DNA of 64,000 nucleotides, taken from NCBI GenBank assembly GCA_037953745.1, contig JBAKBP010000196.1, positions 82,501 to 146,500 of the forward strand. Direction: 5' to 3'. This document shows positions 32,691 to 43,909 of the stretch, in pieces (the stretch's first letter is position 1; every line of letters begins with the position of its first letter). A program made the translations under genes and the position numbers. This stretch comes from Lithodes maja (Eukaryota; Arthropoda; Malacostraca; Decapoda; Lithodidae). Below the pieces are notes generated by a model, which was not told where the DNA came from, did no database searches, and saw only the letters and a program-made list of their open reading frames with translations.

Positions 32691-33182
32691 GATTTCTAAG
32701 ACTGGAGGGGGACATTCGTAATCATATCATAACTCTAGAAAAGTAGATAATAAAAACAACCACATAGTATTCTTATTCTTGAAAAATATATTTAATCATT
32801 GGCGTCGCCGAAAAAATACAAGAAAAAAGGGGTTCAGGCAGGTGCGTGCTTCAAAGAAGCCTGCCTGACAAAATGGGTAACCCTAAAGATTCTGAGCACA
32901 GATCTGTAGTTACAAAGGCACCCCACTCAACGAGTGGTGACAAAAATAACAAGTTATAAGCTTATATGTGCACATCATAAACCCCAACATAATCGTGGAG
33001 ATAAATTGCAAAGGATCTCCACTGATTCTAAAATTAAATTGCTTTCGCAGTTAACACTACTATAACAACCCTGTTGTTTTGTACTAACATTGTACTAGCA
33101 CAATTTCTCTCTGAGAAATTTTATATCACATTAACCTTACATTGTATCACAGCTCTCACACTCCGGCGGGGTCTAGGGTGTC

Positions 33183-34260
33183 CTATGTCAACTGACTGCA
33201 CCCCCCCCCCCCCCCTTTGTGAAAATAAACAAAAGTGACTGTAGGGCCACCTAGACCCTCTGCCTTAAAGCTATACATGGTAAGGAAGGTTTGTCTAGAC
33301 TCTAGAGCAACTGACAAGTATCCAGACAAAAACGTATGATTAGACGCCCACAATTGAGTGGACGCGATATCTTCCACTGAAAAGTTTTTCAGGAAACGTA
33401 AAGAGGCTGCTCATTTGCGTAAATCGTGGGCCCTACCCACCACGCCGGGATTACTCTCTTTAATGACTTCGACCAGAAGAGATGCTAATCGCCGTTTAAG
33501 TAAGCGTTCACCCGTACTTGCTACCCATAAAGCACCTTGGGGGTTTAGAGGAGCTACTCTCAAATATTTGGTTAGAGCTTGCACTGGACATAGATTATGA
33601 TGCACCTTTCCCCATTTTAATGCTGGCACCGTGAACTCTGAAAAACACGTGTGCACTGTGCTCATTCTTGGCTACAAAACCTGGGGAAGACGCAATGTAA
33701 ATACATTCGTTAAGTCTACCAAACCTAAGGCAATTGGGTGTGTTGCTCATCGCCGCCAGCTCAGACACTCTGTTCCCGGTGGCCAAAGCCATAAGGAAAA
33801 CCGCCTTTTTAAAGAGTAAAGCAAAGTCTGCAGTATTTTGGTACAGACGAGAGTGAAGTAAAGACAAAGCTTTGTCGAGAGACCAAGTAGGCATGAGCTG
33901 ACGGGGAGGTGGGCGAAGTTTAAAACAAGCTCTCATAAAACCTGTTTCTTCCGCCACCGGTATGGAAAGACCTGTAAGGTCTAAAAAGGGCACTCTAATT
34001 GCAGTTAAGTGATTTTTTAATGTTACCACCGATAAATGTTTCTGTTCAAACAGATAATTCAAGTAATTGAAAATTAAAGCCACTGACGGCACATTCTGTT
34101 CCGTTCTGACAATCCAGGAAGTAAAGGCTTGCCAATGTGAGTGATACTGACGTTTCGTAGACTGAGTATATTGATTGATTAATTTATTAGTCACATCTCT
34201 ACCGTATGGTGCCAGCTACTTGGCCTCCTGAATGTCCATAATGCAAAAGTCAGCGAGGTC
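33183..34260 (-). pseudogene. DIRS copy A tyrosine recombinase (broken)
   Basis: Starts MDIQEAK near 34240, overlapping the RT frame. TAG at 34216-34218 replaces the Trp present in copy 1. The frame continues as TQSTKRQYHSHWQAFTSWI and MALATGNRVSEL (catalytic Arg), then breaks near 33655. It resumes in another frame with FTVPALKWGK and GRAHDLRK (His-x-x-Arg). A TGA follows where copy 1 has Trp. The last part, HTFLSGYLSV, supplies the Tyr. It would integrate circular cDNA; as written it cannot be made. Two of the stops fit single G-to-A changes of Trp codons. Confidence 0.85.
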
Positions 34261-35915
34261 GCTAGGTTGCCAATCGTGTCTAAGTGGAAATACCCGACCG
34301 GGAGCGATACCGGGTCCGGGCACCACGTTTTCAATTGCTGGTACCACAACTGCGCCGGCCACAGGGGCGCGATTAGCGAGACTAAGCCTCGATAATCTCG
34401 TAGTTTGTTCACTACGTGGCACATTAGTGACGCATCTGGCGGTGGAAACAGATAGATGGAGCTCCATCTGTTCCAGTCTGTCACTAGGGCGTCTGGCCCC
34501 CCTGCCGGCGTTATCGACCGGCGGGTGAGGTATAGAGGGAGTTTGTGAGTCTCCTCGGACGCAAAAAGATCCACTTGTGGATGGGAGAGCTCTGCAATCA
34601 TTAGGTTGAAAATGGGTTGCTTGAGCTCCCATTCTACTGTTGTGCTCTGTCCCCGGGACAGAGCGTCTGCCCAGACGTTCGCTACGCCTGGGAGATAAGA
34701 TGCGTGAAGGTAAATTTCTAGTCTGTTGGCTAGAGTAAAAATCTCTTCCGACACGTTTAGCAACCTCCTGGACCTCGTTGATCCTTGCTTCTGAATACAG
34801 TGAACCGCATTCAGATTGTCCATTCTGAAGGCCACCGACTTGCCCCGTAATGCCGGGCCGTGAGCCTGAAGGAAATACAAGGGGACTAGTAATTCTTTGA
34901 CATTGATGTGAGAGATTTCTAAGTGGGACCAAAGCCCCTGACCCTGGTGCCCCTGATTTGATTGAAATCCCCAACCTATTGTGCCTGACGCATCCGTGTC
35001 TATCCATACCGTTGGTGGAGGAGAAATCCATGACATTATTGAGTACAACGTTTCCCTCTTTGCCCAGACCGCTAGTAAGGTGTGGATTAATTTCGGGATG
35101 GGCCATAATTTTCCCGCCGGTAAGAGCGGGAAATATTTGTTGCCTTCCAATATTAGTCGTTTTACTTTCAACCGGCCCAACTTGATAGTTAGTTGAATCC
35201 AGTTGAGAGAGCCGACCAGAGATTCCCAGACCCTTCGCGTCATAGTCAGACTGTGAAGAAACATGAACAGTTTCCTGCGAAACCTGTTGCGATTGTCCAC
35301 ACTCTGACTCAGAGTGAAAGCGGCTGTGTCCCAGACCAGCCCTATCCACTGAATTACTCGTGAGGGAACAAGGTTTGACTTTACCAGATTTACCTTGAAG
35401 CCTAGAGTTTTGACATGATTTAAAATGATATTGACATGTTTTATGCATAAATGTTGTGTCTCTGCCACCACCAGCAAGTCGTCCAGATACCACAACACTC
35501 TGATCCCCTGTTTTAACAATGGCATCAGGGCTTGCCGGACTAATTTCGTGAATAATCGAGGTGCTAGGTTCAAACCGAACGGCATCCTTTGAAAAACAAA
35601 ATTTTGGTGCCTGATCCTTAAGGCCAAAAACCTTTGAAATCTTTTGTTGACCGATACGTGCCAATAGGCATCTGTCAGGTCTAGTGAGCACATCCAACCT
35701 CCCGGCGGAAGTGTTAGCCTGATTTGGTGTACTGTTAACATTCTGAAAGATTCGTTGTGAATGTGAAGGTTCAGGTAAGACAGGTCTACGACCGGCCTCA
35801 TCTGAACACTGTCCCTTTTGGGAACCAAAAATAGTTTGGACGTGAATACAGGGTAATTTGGGGGGACCGGGATGATGACATTCTTGACAATCATTTCCTG
35901 GACCAGTGACTCCAC
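34191..35915 (-). CDS. DIRS copy A reverse transcriptase / RNase H / C-terminal region (574 codons, intact)
   Basis: RT: VVDLSYLN (42-49), CSLDLTDAYWH (76-86), MPFGLNLAP (111-119), catalytic YLDD (143-146). RNase H: WIDTDASGTIGWG (304-316), FRMDNLNAV, GVANVWADALSR near 415. After it QVDLFASEETH, AGGPDALVTDWNRW, FPPPDASLMCHVVNKL and LVSLIAPLWPAQLWYQQL, the region DIRS elements share and which is often labelled Dam-like methyltransferase. The stop overlaps an ATG in the recombinase frame (ATGA, 34191-34194), but the recombinase frame starts further upstream. The ORF probably begins a few codons before Met 35915. Confidence 0.92.
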   Translation of the reverse strand: MESLVQEMIVKNVIIPVPPNYPVFTSKLFLVPKRDSVQMRPVVDLSYLNLHIHNESFRMLTVHQIRLTLPPGGWMCSLDLTDAYWHVSVNKRFQRFLALRIRHQNFVFQRMPFGLNLAPRLFTKLVRQALMPLLKQGIRVLWYLDDLLVVAETQHLCIKHVNIILNHVKTLGFKVNLVKSNLVPSRVIQWIGLVWDTAAFTLSQSVDNRNRFRRKLFMFLHSLTMTRRVWESLVGSLNWIQLTIKLGRLKVKRLILEGNKYFPLLPAGKLWPIPKLIHTLLAVWAKRETLYSIMSWISPPPTVWIDTDASGTIGWGFQSNQGHQGQGLWSHLEISHINVKELLVPLYFLQAHGPALRGKSVAFRMDNLNAVHCIQKQGSTRSRRLLNVSEEIFTLANRLEIYLHASYLPGVANVWADALSRGQSTTVEWELKQPIFNLMIAELSHPQVDLFASEETHKLPLYLTRRSITPAGGPDALVTDWNRWSSIYLFPPPDASLMCHVVNKLRDYRGLVSLIAPLWPAQLWYQQLKTWCPDPVSLPVGYFHLDTIGNLATSLTFALWTFRRPSSWHHTVEM

Positions 35916-35954
35916 CTCTAAAGAGTAGGTTTCTTAGAAGGGGTGGGACTGTGC

Positions 35955-37751
35955 TTAAAAAGCCTGTGCCATATTGAACACCGTTCTCCACACTTCAGGG
36001 GACATTAGAGAGGGAGTAAGCACTGGTGACATGACCACCTGATTCGCAATGCGATCAGGTAGCTTGCGAACTAAAGACATTCTGAGATCTTGTCTTGCTC
36101 GTACCGCATCAAGCAAGGCGGTGCGTATGTCACCCAAGGATTGGATTGACGACTGGAGGAGCAGTCGCCGGGACAATTCAACCGATCTTCTGGCATCCGC
36201 ATCTGCGATTGCCTGAGTAGACCGTAGTAAAGACTTAGCTACCTGTTGAAACACTATGTATTGGGAGAACAGGCGAAAAGCTTTCCCCCTGACCCTAAAT
36301 TCTCTGTCTAGGTGAGTAGGGGTAGGGGTAGTGAAAGGGTCTTTCAGCTCACAAAGATTAATTTTAGGGGCAGCTAGGAAAGAAAACAAAGCTGACGGGA
36401 CTCCACCTGCAGACCCTACAGGCATGGAGAACCACGAATGAGTATCTTGAGGGATCTGGTGGGAAGATTTCGAAGTAAATGTGGTTGCAAAGTTTTGAGC
36501 CTCTATTTCCCAATCTATCCAAGGTCCTGGACCCAACTGCCCCACCTTCAAAACTGGATTAGCTGCTTCGTCTGTGACGGTCTGTAAATCAAGTTCAGGA
36601 GTGAGAGCTGACAGAGTCTTAATATCGTTAAACCCATCCAGCTTAGACCAGTCTGAAAATAGCTTTGAAGCTGAGGCAGGGGGTAAAGCTGGCTTAGTAG
36701 CATACACAAAATAGTCCTGGTGATAATAACTAGGTATAGCCTTAATGTTTACGTCTAGTACATTTCCCAAATTATCCAAGGCCCTTAATTTCTTTGATTT
36801 ATTGCCTTGGATGACCCACTCACTCGGTACTGGGAGCTCCCCTGACAAGGTAGGCTGGGCCAGCTCTGGTTTAGTGGGGGTCAAAAGGACCCAAGACTCG
36901 TCTGGTCCATAAAGCAAGGGCATGGCTACCTTTCTGACAGGTGCCTTGTCTAGAGGGGGTGGATTAACATCCGTGATGACCCTGACATTGGAAGTTGTCA
37001 ATGCCGCCGTAGCAGGCTAGGTAGCTACTGATGTTGACAGAGTGGGGGGGTTAGGGATCTTAGATAAGACAATCGAAGTCATCAGAGGCCGTACCGTAGA
37101 ACTTGTCGTGGGAGCCCCCAAGTCGATCGTGGGGGCCTCCTGTTGTTGGCCAACAAATCTAGATAAAGCCTGAGTAAGTGAACTATTCTTAGATTTCGAG
37201 GAATCATCGCCGTGACCACTGGTGGAACTTTCCGTCCTACTCTTCTTACTCGCCGGTGAAGAGGCAAGACTAGATGACTGTCGTCTGAGAGGTGACCTGG
37301 ACCGAGATCTCGCCCGAGATGATGAGGCGGATGCCGGGGGTGTAGGCTCTCGTGGACGTTTGGGTGTAGCCGCAGAAGATACAGAACCCTGACCAGTCTC
37401 CGCCGGTTTATGACTCGTGACTCTAGAGGAACGTTTAGGGGGAGGGTGTTCAAATAATAATTTATCCCAAAGAGGGACGTTATCACATTGAAGTGATTTA
37501 TGTGCAACAATCGTAGTGTAGGCTGACATCTGTTGCCTTACTTCTCGTAACGCTACTGCTGCAGTTTTATCATTATCGCAAAGGACTTTTATAGCTAATT
37601 GGGAACAAAAAGAACAATTACGCATAACCCAGAGACCCCTTGAACGGTCTAGACATTTAACACACCTTATGCAAAGGGTATGCGCAAAAATAGGGATACC
37701 AGCACAAGCAGGGGTAGTGCATAAAGCAAAGACTGGGGCCACGGTAGCCAT
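35955..37751 (-). pseudogene. DIRS copy A gag (one in-frame TAG)
   Basis: From Met 37751 a 599-codon frame is broken once by TAG at 37017-37019; both sides are in the same frame. N-terminus: a cysteine cluster ending CIRCVKCLDRSRGLWV then NCSFC, a probable zinc finger. Residues about 120-175 are Ser/Arg/Pro-rich (RARSRSRSP). The second half (PSEWVIQGNKSKKLR, WIDWEIEAQNFATTFTSKSS, SWFSMPVGSAGGVPSALFSFLAAPK, RMSLVRKLPDRIANQVV) is matched piece by piece by the gag of copy 1 at 44338-49720. It presumably binds and packages the element RNA. Confidence 0.85.
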
Positions 37752-39890
37752 GACAGAGACTGGTGTGGAAAACTACCGCCGGGTCTGTATTGGTCCGCCG
37801 GAGCCCAGCTCTGGAAAAAAAGAAAATTTCCAGGAATTAATGCTCATAAGGTTAATCCAACATGTTCGCACACAAGTGTTAATAGCCCACCGGATAACGA
37901 GATGTGATGACACAACGAACACAGCTCGCTACGCGGCGGGGTTTCAGAATATCTAAACAAATCTTTTGAAGAATGTGAAGAATACCCTCTGACATAATAT
38001 CGGTCCAGCATGGCGATTATAGTCTTTCTGGTGGTGACTGTCTCAAGATTCAATAATGGAACAAAAACAACCCCCCATAAAGACGCCGGCCCTTGAAATA
38101 TTTTTGTATAATAACACAGGGCAGGCTGACACGAGATCTGATTTCTAACGAATTGTCACAACAAGATCGCCGTAAGATTGAAGGCGGCGATACCTAAATG
38201 TATCACTGAATTAAGTAGTTAAATCGAAAATGAATTTGTAAATTCCTTATTTCCTCCAACTAGGAGCACCCGCCGGGTGTGAAAAAAACGATTTTAACCC
38301 CAATTGAACCTTCAATTGCCGTAAAAATAAAGGCGGCGATACATACAGTATTGCTTAAAAATGGAATGGTTAATTCACTGAATGACTTAATAGATTATCC
38401 CACCCTTCCAAGGTACACCCGCCGGGTGAGATGTCAAACGTTAACCCCATAAGTTCCTGTCCCCACTTTTTTGTATAATAACACAGGGCAGGCTGACACG
38501 AGATCTGATTTGTAACGAATTGTCACAAAAAGATCTCCGTAAAATTGAAGGCGGCGATACCTAAATGTATCACTGAATTAAGTAGTTAAATCGAAAATGA
38601 ATTTGAAAATTCCTTATTTCCTCCAAATAGGAGCACCCGCCGGGTGTGAAAAAAACAATTTTAACCCCAATTGAACCTTCAATTGCCGTAAAAATAAAGG
38701 CGGCGATACAAACAGTATTGCTTAAAAAAGGAATGGTTAATTCACTGAATGACTTAATAGATTATCCCACCCTTCCAAGGTACACCCGCCGGGTGAGATG
38801 TCAAACGTTAACCCCATAAGTTCCTGTCCCCACTTCTTTGTAAAAGATCGCCGGGTAGGAAAGCCCTTAACAACAGCTAGGTTTTTCATGTGGTTTTTTG
38901 TAAAACCTGGTAGAAAAACTACATAACGTATGTTCGCAAGAACAAAGTTTTATAGATGGGAACAGCCAGTCTGCCGGGAATCAAAAAGGGCCTGAAACCA
39001 GGTACCAACAGAGACGCAGTCCTGGAGAGCCACAGACACATTATCGCCGGGGACACAAACCTGTGTTAAAAACCACGTGTGGCCTAACACGGCTCTCGGC
39101 CGGGTTTTATCATGGTGAAACCGAGAAAAAACCCGCCGGAAGGACACCCACCCCGATCAGACACCATCTGAACGTACACTGTACACGAAGGAAGCCACGC
39201 ACGACTAACCTAAGATTACATAATAATCCGTGGAATTAGCCAATACACAACTAAACCAGGAAACAAACATAGTCCGAGGAATTAGCCAATACACAACTAA
39301 AACCCGGACACACATGGCACAGTAGGGTATATTTATACATAATAAACAATAACACTTATACATGTGGCAAAACTACGAGCGGCTGGCTAGGCCTAAGTAG
39401 ACGGAATAGGAAAAGTTGAAATATACACAAAACACTGGGAATATCACAACAGGAACCATCGCCAACACACCACTGTAGAAAAAACTTCCGACAAAGGGAA
39501 GACTGACTCGGAACCCAGAAAAAACTTCACTAAGTGAAGAAAATAACGCAGGGAACGTCAGAAGCAAAGCTTACCTCATCAGAAAGATAAAAGGCAGCAA
39601 TAATTAACGCGTAATGAAAGCCGCCTGCACCACAAGCTAACTAACTGTGAAAAAGTTCACATGTCCACAACAGGACCACGAGGGTACGTCCGAAATAGAC
39701 GCCCCAAACACACGACTCCAAATACACTGCACTGCGGGCATCCAGCCCAGGACACTCCTGCTACGCATATCCTAACCTTACTCGATACATCCCGGAGTAA
39801 ACAAATGAGAAAAAACTCACTAGGGACGCAACAAATGCGGAACCAGCGGAGCGTGGGGAGACACGTCCGGGCAGGCTGAGCGCAGAGCAG
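37752..39890 (-). other. DIRS copy A leader (5' untranslated region) with many CGCCGG motifs
   Basis: Over 2 kb between gag and the terminal repeat without a convincing ORF (those at 38950-39147, 39373-39567 and 39661-39879 have no known features). It holds about ten CGCCGG/GCCGGG motifs and a 367-bp tandem duplication. A segment near gag (GAAAATTTCCAGGAATTAA, about 37824-37842) is conserved in copy 1 at about 49796-49814. A promoter or packaging signal may lie here; none can be pinpointed. Confidence 0.6.
38101..38834. repeat. 367-bp tandem duplication in the DIRS A leader
   Basis: 38101-38467 and 38468-38834 are nearly identical. Each copy contains two related sub-blocks of about 150-180 bp, each with a GGCGGCGATAC stretch and the near-palindrome CACCCGCCGGGTG followed by a TTAACCCC. 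So the leader grew by at least two rounds of duplication. Confidence 0.88.
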
Positions 39891-40201
39891 AGAAGGAGGA
39901 ATGACGCCTGAATCAGCGTCTGGTCAGAGATCCACACAAGTACATCCACGATATGATGGAAAGCTTATTAGATAGTTATTCTTATTTTCTTTTTGTTTTT
40001 ATTTTTTACGAAGTTTTTTCGTAGTGAGAACCCAATTCATAATGACTGAAGCCATGAGTGAGGTCGCGTGCGCTCATGATGAAGGCTCCTCAGTTTTTAA
40101 ATGCTCTGCGCGGTAGATTCAAACTACGGCGGATTAGTGTTTGAAGAGGATGCCTTATGTAATAGGCATGTTCGTCAATGATGGAGGGGCCACTAATAAA
40201 T
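39891..40201 (-). repeat. DIRS copy A: 5'-side inverted terminal repeat
   Basis: Exact inverted partner of 32220-32510, with its own 3'-most 38 bases (40164-40201) repeated inverted in the internal complementary region. The next base, 40202, is LINE family M sequence. Confidence 0.9.
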
Positions 40202-40640
40202 ACGCTACTATCACCACTATTTTTTCGTTTCCACCAATCTCTATTGCTAAAACTTCTGCTGTTGAAGTTTCTAGTTTTATCTCAGACACAATCAAATCTT
40301 TCCTAGTAAGGATGCACACTCCACCTCCATGTCGAAATTTTCTGTCCCTCCTCCAAATCCTATATTCAGACCATCCTAGCAAATTTATATCAAGGTCTTC
40401 TCTTAGTTTTGTCTCAGTGAGACATACTATTTCTGGTTTCTTAGTATTGAGTAAGTCTGTTAGTTCTAGTTTCTTAGAGATTAGCCCATCGACATTGCTA
40501 TATAGAATCCTTATACTTTCTAGTCCCCCATTACCTGCTCCAAGTGCCTTATCTGCGGCGGACTGTTCCCTACCCTCTTTTATTTTTAGTTTCTTTTTAC
40601 CGAAAGTTTCATAATCTTCCCCTTTCTTACTCCGTAAAAA
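40202..40640 (-). pseudogene. LINE family M: endonuclease N-terminal half
   Basis: On the minus strand the frame reads NVDGLISKKLELTDLL, then EIVCLTETKL with the catalytic Glu, then WRRDRKFRHGGGVCIL, and ends at the DIRS A boundary. Its last codon is completed by the first bases of 32160, restoring the frame into the endonuclease half there. The ORF shown to 40155 reads into DIRS A. Confidence 0.8.
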
Positions 40641-40817
40641 AACTTATTCTTTTCTTGTTCTGTCCTCTTGCTATTTTCCTTAGTTCAGCCTCCTTCTTTC
40701 TCTCTTCTTCTGGTAAGTCTCGCCTGATGTAGATTTTGTCCTTACCCTCTAACCCTTTTAGCCTAGCCGCTACTGCCATGATTTCATCACAAGTCCTTCT
40801 TGACTTAAATTCAATTT

Positions 40818-41525
40818 TTACCAGTCTATTGTATTCCTTTGTATATTTCCCAGCCTAAACATGTCTGATATTTCCTCCTTCCAGGTGTCCTCCTCATCTT
40901 TAATAGATTCCAGAATATTGTTGATGCGACCTTCATCCTGCTCTTTTCGTTTTGTCCAGTCTAGTTCCTCCTTTTCTTCCACCCCTGATATTATGAGGCA
41001 GTTAGCCCTACGACTTTCTTCCTGGATGGCCTGAGAGTTTTCGTGGATGCCTTGCTTAACCATACTTTTTACCTGGTCCTTTATCCTAACATCTTGCTGT
41101 TTCTGTTCATCCAATATCTCCCTGAATTCGTCACTGTGAGCCTCCCTTACACTGTCTAAATCTTTTACCACTTGGTCTCAAGTCATGCCCCAAGCATTTT
41201 TACCTTCAGAGATACTGGTGTCTAGCCTAGTCATTATCACTGCCTTTTCTCTCTCCACTAACTCCAACCTGTTCTTCAACTCACCATTCTCTGTAACAAT
41301 TTCCTTCTTAACTATCTCCAAGCCAGTCACTCGGTCCTCCAATTTCTTGATTTTGTTCAACAGCATGAAGCAAAATTTTCCAGTGTCCTCTGCGGTCCAT
41401 GTTGTCATGAAACCGGGAAAATCCGGCTCTCCCTCCGATTCGTCACTCCCGCCTTTATCACCCCCGCCTTTATCACCCCTCCCCCCCTCAGCCCCCTCGT
41501 CACCTTCATTCACCATCTTCCCCAC
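40818..41525 (-). pseudogene. LINE family M: ORF1 (coiled-coil protein), one stop
   Basis: The two frames (41525-41178, 115 codons; 41171-40818, 117 codons) look like one ORF1 broken by a stop and a possible frame change near 41175. The first part is Gly/Asp/Glu-rich, then a heptad-like stretch (FMLLNKIKKLEDRVTGLEIV, NRLELVEREKAVIM). The second has CLIISGVEEKEELD, similar to the start of an RRM-like domain in LINE ORF1 proteins. Such proteins bind LINE RNA. No zinc knuckle was seen. Confidence 0.65.
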
Positions 41526-41560
41526 CTAATTCCTCTTGAAGTTGGAACCAAATATCTTGC

Positions 41561-41933
41561 CTCTTGTGCTGGGTAATACTTAAATAGGCCATATAATATT
41601 ACCCACAATACTGAGCCGAGAACTTCCCGCGCCGAAAACAACAATATTGTGCGGTCTCTTCGGATTGTTCACTCACACCCTCTAGTATTAGCCACTAATA
41701 ACCCACTTGCCAGCCGAAGTTTACTTGTTTTTTTATCATCATCCTAATACCTGGAGTCCCCTTTACACATGAATAAGAGATAGACTATAGCTCACTCCCG
41801 CCTGCAACCATGTAAGTAGAAATCAGCTGGAGCCTGTGGACCGCTTCCTCTCGAGTCAGCTGTTGTCTGTGTGTGTACCACTGTCCGTGCCCAAGTCCGC
41901 CGGGGCCAAGCCCGGTGACACGCCCGAAATGAC
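41561..41933. other. LINE 5' region / DIRS copy 1 remnant, unresolved
   Basis: The LINE family M 5' end and the resumption of DIRS copy 1 lie somewhere in here. GTCCGCCGGGGCC near 41896 has the CGCCGG motif common in the DIRS copies. No gene. Confidence 0.35.
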
Positions 41934-41941
41934 CCAGTTCG

Positions 41942-43878
41942 CAGTGGTGGGCGCGCTCCGGTGGGACCGGTAATGCGGCAGCGCTCCGCGCTCCTCAGAC
42001 ATAAGGTAATGCGGCAGCGCTCACGCGCTCCTTTGGTCAGCCGACCCGATGCGCTTCCCGCTCTGCGCTCCGCGCTCCCAAAAATAGGTATATAATAAAA
42101 AAAGGTAAAAAACAGCTTCTAGAAGTTATTTAATTATTTACCTAAATTAATACAATCTTTTGTCTTTCACTTAATTAAATTAAAAAAATTAAAAAAATTA
42201 AAAAAAACTCAAGTCATGGTGTCTTTCTGAAGTTTAAGTTTCTCACTTTCTCAGTTTCTGTAATTCTTTATGTCATATCAATGATATGATTGATATCATA
42301 TCATGGATGACCCGCTGACCAGTCTCCGACGGTATATATACGGCCGGGACTAGGGTCTTGTCAGTTGTCACGCCCAGTGCCAGGTCCGTATATAATTATA
42401 TACTGACTCGCCGAAAAAAAAAAGTAGCAGCGAAACGACTGCACCTATGGCTTTCATATTTTTAGTTTTTTACCACATGTACCTTACCCTTCTGCATACC
42501 CACCACCACTACCCCAAACCCCTCCTCCCACCCACTCGCTGACTATCGGTCGCCTCACAAGGAAAAAAAAGGAAAATCTGTGGCGGCGAAACGATTGCAC
42601 CAATCGGTTCCATATTTGTGTGACAAGTGCCTTACCCTTCTGCCTTCCCTCCACCACACCCCCAACTGCCTCACACAACCCACTTCCAGCGTATCCGTAC
42701 GAAGAAAAGGAAAACAAAAAAAATCTGTGGTGGCGAAACTACCTCACCAATTGGCTTCATATTTGTAACAAGAGTCAATTACGCTTCTACCTTCCCCCCA
42801 CCATCCCCCAAACCACCCTCCCACCCATACATTCAAGTAACATTCCGATGGTATCGATACCATAAAATGATAAAAGTCTCTGAAGTCTATAGTGTCTTTT
42901 GACTCTTTTCAGCTACGTTCGCGACTATCGGGGACCTGATTTGTGGCGAAAATGGACAAGGGGAGTATTTTTTTTACCATTTTTTTTTTTTTTTTTTTTT
43001 TTTTTAAGAGACAATGAACGGAGGAAGGAAAAACACAGATAAAACAAAAAGGTCCATGTGCCTAAAGGCATCCTCCATTCATAAAATGTTTGTAACAACT
43101 GGATTTAAACATTTGTAGATTGTAAGTTTGTGGAAAGCAATTCGAGGGAAGTGCATTCCAAAGAGTAGTAGCTCTGGGGATAAATGAATTCTGATAAGCA
43201 GAAGTTCTGCATTGTGAAGGAGAAAGTGTAAATTCATGGGCGCTCTCAGCTGCCCTAGTTCTACGGGGAAAGATGTGGAGAGGCGGCACAATTGAAGCAA
43301 GTTCCTCGGAACAATTGCTGTGAAAATATCTGTAGAATAATGCAAGGGATGCAACGTTTCTTCGTATGGATAATGTAGGAAGGTCCTGTGTGATTGCAGG
43401 GTTATTGATTAATCTAATAGCTTTATTTTGAATTTTGTCCAACTGCCTCAATGCAACCACTCCACTTCCACCCCACAGAGGTGAACAGTAATCCATCTGA
43501 GAACGCACATGACTTTTATATATCACGGCCAACTGCTCGTCAGTGAAGAATTCTCGAACTCTGTACAGGAGTCCCAGTTTTTTAGAGGCATTCTTAGCAA
43601 TGCTTCTAACATAATGTGTCCAGCTCAAGTTAGTAGTTAATGTTACACCGAGAATGTCAATACTAGGGGAAGTGGGAATATTTACATCATTAAAAAATAT
43701 ATGGGAGTCAGTGAGATTCTGTCGGTTAGAAAATTGAATGTACTTGGTTTTCTGTGCATTAAAGGAAACTAGATTCTTTTGTCCCCATCCATTAATTCTA
43801 GAAAGGTCCTGGTTCAGAGAAATTGCAGTGTTTATTTTTGAATTATCCTTCCTTTCTCACCCAACTTGATAGATTTAG

Positions 43879-43909
<31 letters not shown>

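Larger units (their letters stand above)
32161..40201 (-). mobile_element. Young DIRS1-like retrotransposon (copy A), complete, 8,041 bp
   Basis: The element has all DIRS parts in order on the minus strand: inverted terminal repeat (40201-39891), long leader, gag (37751-35955), RT/RNase H/C-terminal region (35915-34191), tyrosine recombinase (34260-about 33200), internal complementary region (32583-32690) and inverted repeat (32510-32161). The two terminal repeats are identical over about 290 bp by eye, so the insertion is recent. It lies inside the LINE family M endonuclease with no target duplication. Gag and recombinase carry stops, so it was probably mobilised in trans or broke after insertion. 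Confidence 0.92.
29600..41560 (-). mobile_element. Near full-length CR1-like LINE (family M), split by DIRS copy A
   Basis: On the minus strand from right to left: ORF1 (41525-40818), endonuclease start (about 40515-40202), the DIRS A insertion (40201-32161), endonuclease end and RT start (32160-30794), RT and C-terminus (30803-29643). Without the insertion it is about 4 kb. It interrupts DIRS copy 1 between RT and gag. Exact ends are uncertain: the 3' end lies between 29556 and 29640, the 5' end between 41530 and 41880. A large-scale 5' truncation is excluded by the presence of ORF1. Confidence 0.8.

Noticed and set aside
34216..35991. Second long ORF (591 codons) overlapping DIRS A RT
   Set aside because: Shadow of the conserved RT frame; it lacks motifs, and the RT frame carries all catalytic residues.
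37844..39890. Additional genes in the DIRS A leader
   Set aside because: Short ORFs only, not shared with copy 1, no domains.
40155..40382. Stand-alone 75-residue protein
   Set aside because: Chimera of the LINE M endonuclease and the DIRS A terminal repeat.
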